This document shows, piece by piece, positions 61,263-64,000 of a stretch of DNA of 64,000 bases. The stretch lies in assembly GCA_965660675.1 (NCBI GenBank), contig CBFIAU010000004.1:62001-126000 (forward strand), in the 5' to 3' direction. Within the stretch, counting starts at the first letter, position 1, and every line of letters begins with the position of its first letter. The translations under genes were made by a program, and so were the position numbers. Origin of the DNA: UBA12202 sp002691725 (GTDB taxonomy: Bacteria > Pseudomonadota > Alphaproteobacteria > Puniceispirillales > UBA1172). Below the pieces are notes generated by a model. The model had not been told where the DNA came from and made no database searches. It saw only the letters and a program-made list of their open reading frames with translations.

Positions 61263-61388
61263 TCAGCCCTGGCGAGCCTTCATCCGTGGGTTCTTTTTGT
61301 TGATGACATAAAGACGGCCGCGACGACGTACCACCTGACAGTGACGGTCGCGATTTTTCAGTGTTTTTAATGAGCTTGCTACTTTCAT
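61263..61388 (-). CDS. rpmJ: 50S ribosomal protein L36
   Basis: This 41-residue ribosomal protein is found by reading the minus strand: it starts MKVASSLKTLKNRDRHCQVV, continues RRRGRLYVINKKNPRMKARQG, and is strongly basic. It is the C-minus (zinc-free) type, since only one cysteine is present in place of the four-residue zinc ribbon; the RDRHCQVVRRRGRLYVI core is diagnostic. GAAAGG precedes the ATG. It is a single-gene unit with its own terminator. Confidence 0.95.
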   Translation of the reverse strand: MKVASSLKTLKNRDRHCQVVRRRGRLYVINKKNPRMKARQG

Positions 61389-61498
61389 CGCTCTAACCTT
61401 TCTCAAGAACAGTTGGTGTGATACCGTCTGATGCCTGAAACGTCAAGCCGTAAATACCATTATCCCCTGATTTTCAGGTAAATAAGACCAAATTGCGG

Positions 61499-62134
61499 TT
61501 AATACGCGACGCCACAGCCAGCCAGCCCGCAATAGCCGTTTGGATTCTTATGCAGATATTGCTGATGATAATCCTCAGCCAGATAATAGGCATCTCTAAA
61601 CCCAACCTCAGTCGTGATGCTAGCCATACCCTGATTGAGCAGTTTGCCAGCATAATGGGCTTTCGATGCTTTGACGATATCCATCTGCTCAGGCGTCGAA
61701 CAATAAATGGCTGACCGATATTGCGTGCCGCGATCATTACCCTGCCGCATACCTTGGGTTGGATTATGCTCTTGCCAGAAACAGCGCAGAATATCATCAA
61801 GGGTGATCACAGCCGGATCATAGACAACCTCAACAATTTCCGTATGACCGGTAAGCCCCGAACAGACTTCCTCATAAGTCGGATTGGGAGTAGCACCGCC
61901 AGCATATCCAACCGAGGTCGTCCAGACGCCATCCAGCCCCCAGAACAGCCGTTCAGCGCCCCAGAAACATCCCATCCCAACCAAAATCGTTTGCATCTGA
62001 TCAGGGAAAGGGGCAACGATTGGCCGGCCATGAACCGCATGTGGCTTTGGCGATAAAATAGCCATGTCACGCCCCGGCAGGGCGTCAATGGCATCAGGGA
62101 CAGTCATTGGCTTGGCAAACAGCGATGACAACAT
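61499..62134 (-). CDS. msrA: Peptide-methionine (S)-S-oxide reductase MsrA
   Basis: This 211-residue enzyme repairs methionine S-sulfoxide in proteins and peptides. The catalytic cysteine lies in VGMGCFWGAERLFW (about 52-65), followed by GYAGGATPNPTYEEVCSGLTGHTEIVEVVYDP and HNPTQGMRQGNDRGTQYRSAIY. The C-terminal GYCGLAGCGVAY carries the resolving cysteines. The N-terminal extension of about 45 residues gives the same length as the E. coli enzyme, so the long start is kept. Confidence 0.94.
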   Translation of the reverse strand: MLSSLFAKPMTVPDAIDALPGRDMAILSPKPHAVHGRPIVAPFPDQMQTILVGMGCFWGAERLFWGLDGVWTTSVGYAGGATPNPTYEEVCSGLTGHTEIVEVVYDPAVITLDDILRCFWQEHNPTQGMRQGNDRGTQYRSAIYCSTPEQMDIVKASKAHYAGKLLNQGMASITTEVGFRDAYYLAEDYHQQYLHKNPNGYCGLAGCGVAY

Positions 62135-62166
62135 AGCAAAGGCTCCATTTCTATAAATATCAGCTT

Positions 62167-62195
62167 ACCCGTATATGGTTACCCTATATATGGTT
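62167..62195. repeat. Two 14-15-bp tandem units between msrA and pgk
   Basis: ACCCGTATATGGTT (62167-62180) is followed by ACCCTATATATGGTT (62181-62195) in the 126-base gap downstream of pgk. Confidence 0.7.
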
Positions 62196-62260
62196 AATGC
62201 TGGCGAGGCTGACAAGGTTTAATCGTATAAGGGGATTGCACGATTTGCGGTTTTGGCAGA

Positions 62261-63469
62261 TCAGGATTTTGCCACCAGCGCGGCCACCCCCGGCAAGGTC
62301 TTGCCCTCAAGCCATTCAAGGAAAGCCCCACCAGCGGTGCTGACATAGCTAAACTGATCAAGCACATTAGCCTGATTAAGCGCGGCAATAGTATCACCGC
62401 CACCAGCAACTGAGATTAAATCACCCGCCGCCGTTCGCTTAGCCACATGTTGCGCTAGTTCTGTTGTCGCCTGATCAAATGGAGCAAGCTCAAAGGCGCC
62501 CATTGGGCCGTTCCAGATCAATGTCTGACAATCATCAATCGCCGTCTTGATCATTGCCACCGCATCGCCACCAGCATCAAGGATCATTTCATTTTCGGCC
62601 AATTTGTCATGCGCAAACTGCACCTTTCGATGCGGCGCATGGGCGGCAAAAGCTGTTGCGACAACACCATCCTGCGGCAAGATCAACTGGCAGCCAATAG
62701 CCGCCGCCTGCTGATGAATAGCTTTCGCCGTTTCGACCATATCTGGCTCTACCAAAGAGGCCGCGATATCATGGCCTTCTGCCATAAGAAAGGTATTCGC
62801 CATGCCGCCGCCAACGATAAGAACATCGACTTTGGCAACCAGATTTGTCAGCACATCCAACTTGGTGGATACTTTGGCGCCGCCAACAATAGCTCCAACT
62901 GGCCGCCGTGGTTGCCCTAATGCCGTATCAAGGGCAGATAATTCGGCCATCATCAATGCCCCCGCATAAGATGGCAGATAAGACGTTATGGCTTCGGTCG
63001 AGGCATGGGCGCGGTGGCTGCATGAAAAGGCATCATTGATATAGGCATCGACGCCTGCGGCCAAGACTTTGGCGAAATCATGATCATTCGCTTCTTCGCC
63101 AGCCGCAAAACGCAGATTTTCCAGCATCAAAATATCACCATCCTTCAATTCCGCCTTGGCTTGCGCCGCCGCATCACCAATAATATCGGCAACAAAGCGC
63201 ACAGGCTGGTTAAGGGATTGCGCCAAAGCCTCGGCAACCGGAGCAAGGCTCATCTCAGGGTTGGGCTTGCCTTTCGGACGGCCGTAATGCGAAAGCACAA
63301 CAATTTTTGCGCCATGCTCTGCCAATGCCTTTATGCCGCCAGAAATCCGATCAATGCGCGTTGTGTCAGTGATGTCACCATCTTGCATTGGGACATTCAA
63401 ATCTGCTCTTATCAGCACGGTTTTTCCGCGCATCATTTGCGGCTCTACGGGAAGCGGAAGCTGTGACAT
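62261..63469 (-). CDS. pgk: Phosphoglycerate kinase
   Basis: This 402-residue glycolytic/gluconeogenic kinase transfers phosphate between 1,3-bisphosphoglycerate and ADP. It has GKTVLIRADLNVPMQDGDITDTTRI near the N-terminus, VVLSHYGRPKGK, LENLRFAAGEEANDHDFA, GAIVGGAKVSTKLDVL, and the nucleotide-loop WNGPMGAFE and ISVAGGGDTIAALNQ. The length is usual. It stands alone on the minus strand; no gap or tpiA neighbour is in the window. It is divergent from azlC. Confidence 0.97.
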   Translation of the reverse strand: MSQLPLPVEPQMMRGKTVLIRADLNVPMQDGDITDTTRIDRISGGIKALAEHGAKIVVLSHYGRPKGKPNPEMSLAPVAEALAQSLNQPVRFVADIIGDAAAQAKAELKDGDILMLENLRFAAGEEANDHDFAKVLAAGVDAYINDAFSCSHRAHASTEAITSYLPSYAGALMMAELSALDTALGQPRRPVGAIVGGAKVSTKLDVLTNLVAKVDVLIVGGGMANTFLMAEGHDIAASLVEPDMVETAKAIHQQAAAIGCQLILPQDGVVATAFAAHAPHRKVQFAHDKLAENEMILDAGGDAVAMIKTAIDDCQTLIWNGPMGAFELAPFDQATTELAQHVAKRTAAGDLISVAGGGDTIAALNQANVLDQFSYVSTAGGAFLEWLEGKTLPGVAALVAKS

Positions 63470-63610
63470 ACAATCCTCATAAATATAATTTCAACCGATG
63501 TAATAAGCCATTGCGACTATCTGGCTTTTCCCATAGCATGCTGACGGTAATCTTCCAAGATGAGTTTAATTGTCTTTGATTATGTTATCATTATTGGCAG
63601 AAAATCGCTT

Positions 63611-64000
63611 ATGGCAAAATCCACTTCAAATCATTCGCACCATCGCCGCCTGGATGAGTTCATGCTTGGCTTGAAGCACGAAGCACCAATGCTGGTTGGG
63701 GTCATCCCATTCGGCTTGATTTTCGGCGCTTTAGGTGTCGAGGCTGGGTTGACGCCACTGCAAATCATGCTGATGTCGGTGATTATCTTTGGTGGCGTTA
63801 GTCAGATTATTTTTCTTGATCTAGTCGCAACCGGGGTTAATCCATATTTGATCAGCTCTACCGTGGGTGTGATTAATTTACGCCATGCGCTTTATTCAGC
63901 GCGAATAGCGCCGTTTTTCAGCCAGCTTAGCCTTGGCTGGAAAATCATTCTGTCCTATTTGCTGACTGATGAGGCCTATGCCATGACCATTCGGCGGTTT
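63611..64000 (+). CDS. azlC: AzlC family (branched-chain amino acid) permease, N-terminal part
   Basis: This reading frame is open from ATG 63611 to the window end (130 codons seen). The N-terminus is basic and His-rich, followed by hydrophobic helices. AzlC marks are APMLVGVIPFGLIFGALGVEAGLTPLQIMLMSVIIFGGVSQ, INLRHALYSARIAPFFSQLSLGWKIILSYLLTDEAYA. AzlC acts with a small AzlD subunit, expected downstream outside the window, to export branched-chain amino acids. The start codon follows an in-frame stop-rich gap. Confidence 0.88.
   Translation, partial: MAKSTSNHSHHRRLDEFMLGLKHEAPMLVGVIPFGLIFGALGVEAGLTPLQIMLMSVIIFGGVSQIIFLDLVATGVNPYLISSTVGVINLRHALYSARIAPFFSQLSLGWKIILSYLLTDEAYAMTIRRF

Overview
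The window is a densely packed bacterial chromosome segment that looks alphaproteobacterial. The clearest signs are a circularly permuted two-piece tmRNA gene whose tag is ANDNYAPVAVAA, an alpha-type SspB adaptor next to it, an ECF sigma/NrsF (DUF1109) pair fused to a DUF2282-DUF692-DUF2063-DoxX operon, an lptC-lptA-lptB-ptsN run, and an mreBCD-mrdAB operon. Base composition is moderate, with many GAT/AAT-rich codons. A marine SAR116-like relative is my guess, but nothing in the window proves it.

Layout. 1-3.7 kb: the end of a polyamine-type binding protein gene, converging on its ATPase and two permeases. 3.9-8.2 kb: a complete bufferin-type operon (bufA precursor, MNIO enzyme BufB, partner BufC, DoxX protein) followed by its ECF sigma factor and membrane anti-sigma factor. 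8.2-13.1 kb: a four-gene catabolic cassette on the minus strand (enolase-superfamily enzyme, threonine-aldolase-like enzyme, MmgE/PrpD protein, Rieske oxygenase). 13.4-17.2 kb: an RNase D-like exonuclease, LptC, LptA, LptB and PtsN. 17.4-25.5 kb: mostly single housekeeping genes (EamA transporter, cytochrome c, cytochrome b, AlkA-like glycosylase, SRAP protein, CysQ, Sua5, FAD oxidoreductase, DUF924). 25.5-31.5 kb: three glycosyltransferases divergent from lptD, then an ArsC-like protein. 31.5-34.4 kb: an AT-rich accessory island directly downstream of glmS. It holds a frameshifted OGG-like gene, an unknown gene and an HNH nuclease gene, with a duplicated leader of about 42 bp. 34.4-40.2 kb: glmS, glmU, hldE and an SbmA/BacA-like transporter. 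40.2-47.2 kb: rpoN, rodA, mrdA and mreDCB on the minus strand. 47.3-55.7 kb: ilvC, ilvH, ilvB, miaA, degP, hflC and hflK on the minus strand. 55.9-64 kb: mrp, folA/thyA, the tmRNA gene, sspB, class I fumarase, rpmJ, msrA, pgk and the start of azlC.

Themes. Envelope construction recurs: Lpt transport (C, A, B and D), heptose and UDP-GlcNAc supply, glycosyltransferases, cell shape and envelope proteases. Copper or envelope stress is served by the bufferin operon with its own regulator. Ribosome rescue (tmRNA) sits beside the adaptor that delivers tagged proteins to ClpXP.

A striking background feature is the number of short tandem duplications (11-39 bp units, 2-6 copies) in gaps between genes and at the extreme N- or C-terminal codons of genes. 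They extend or reshape protein ends in the ECF sigma factor, LptA, cytochrome c, cytochrome b, RpoN, DegP and HflK.
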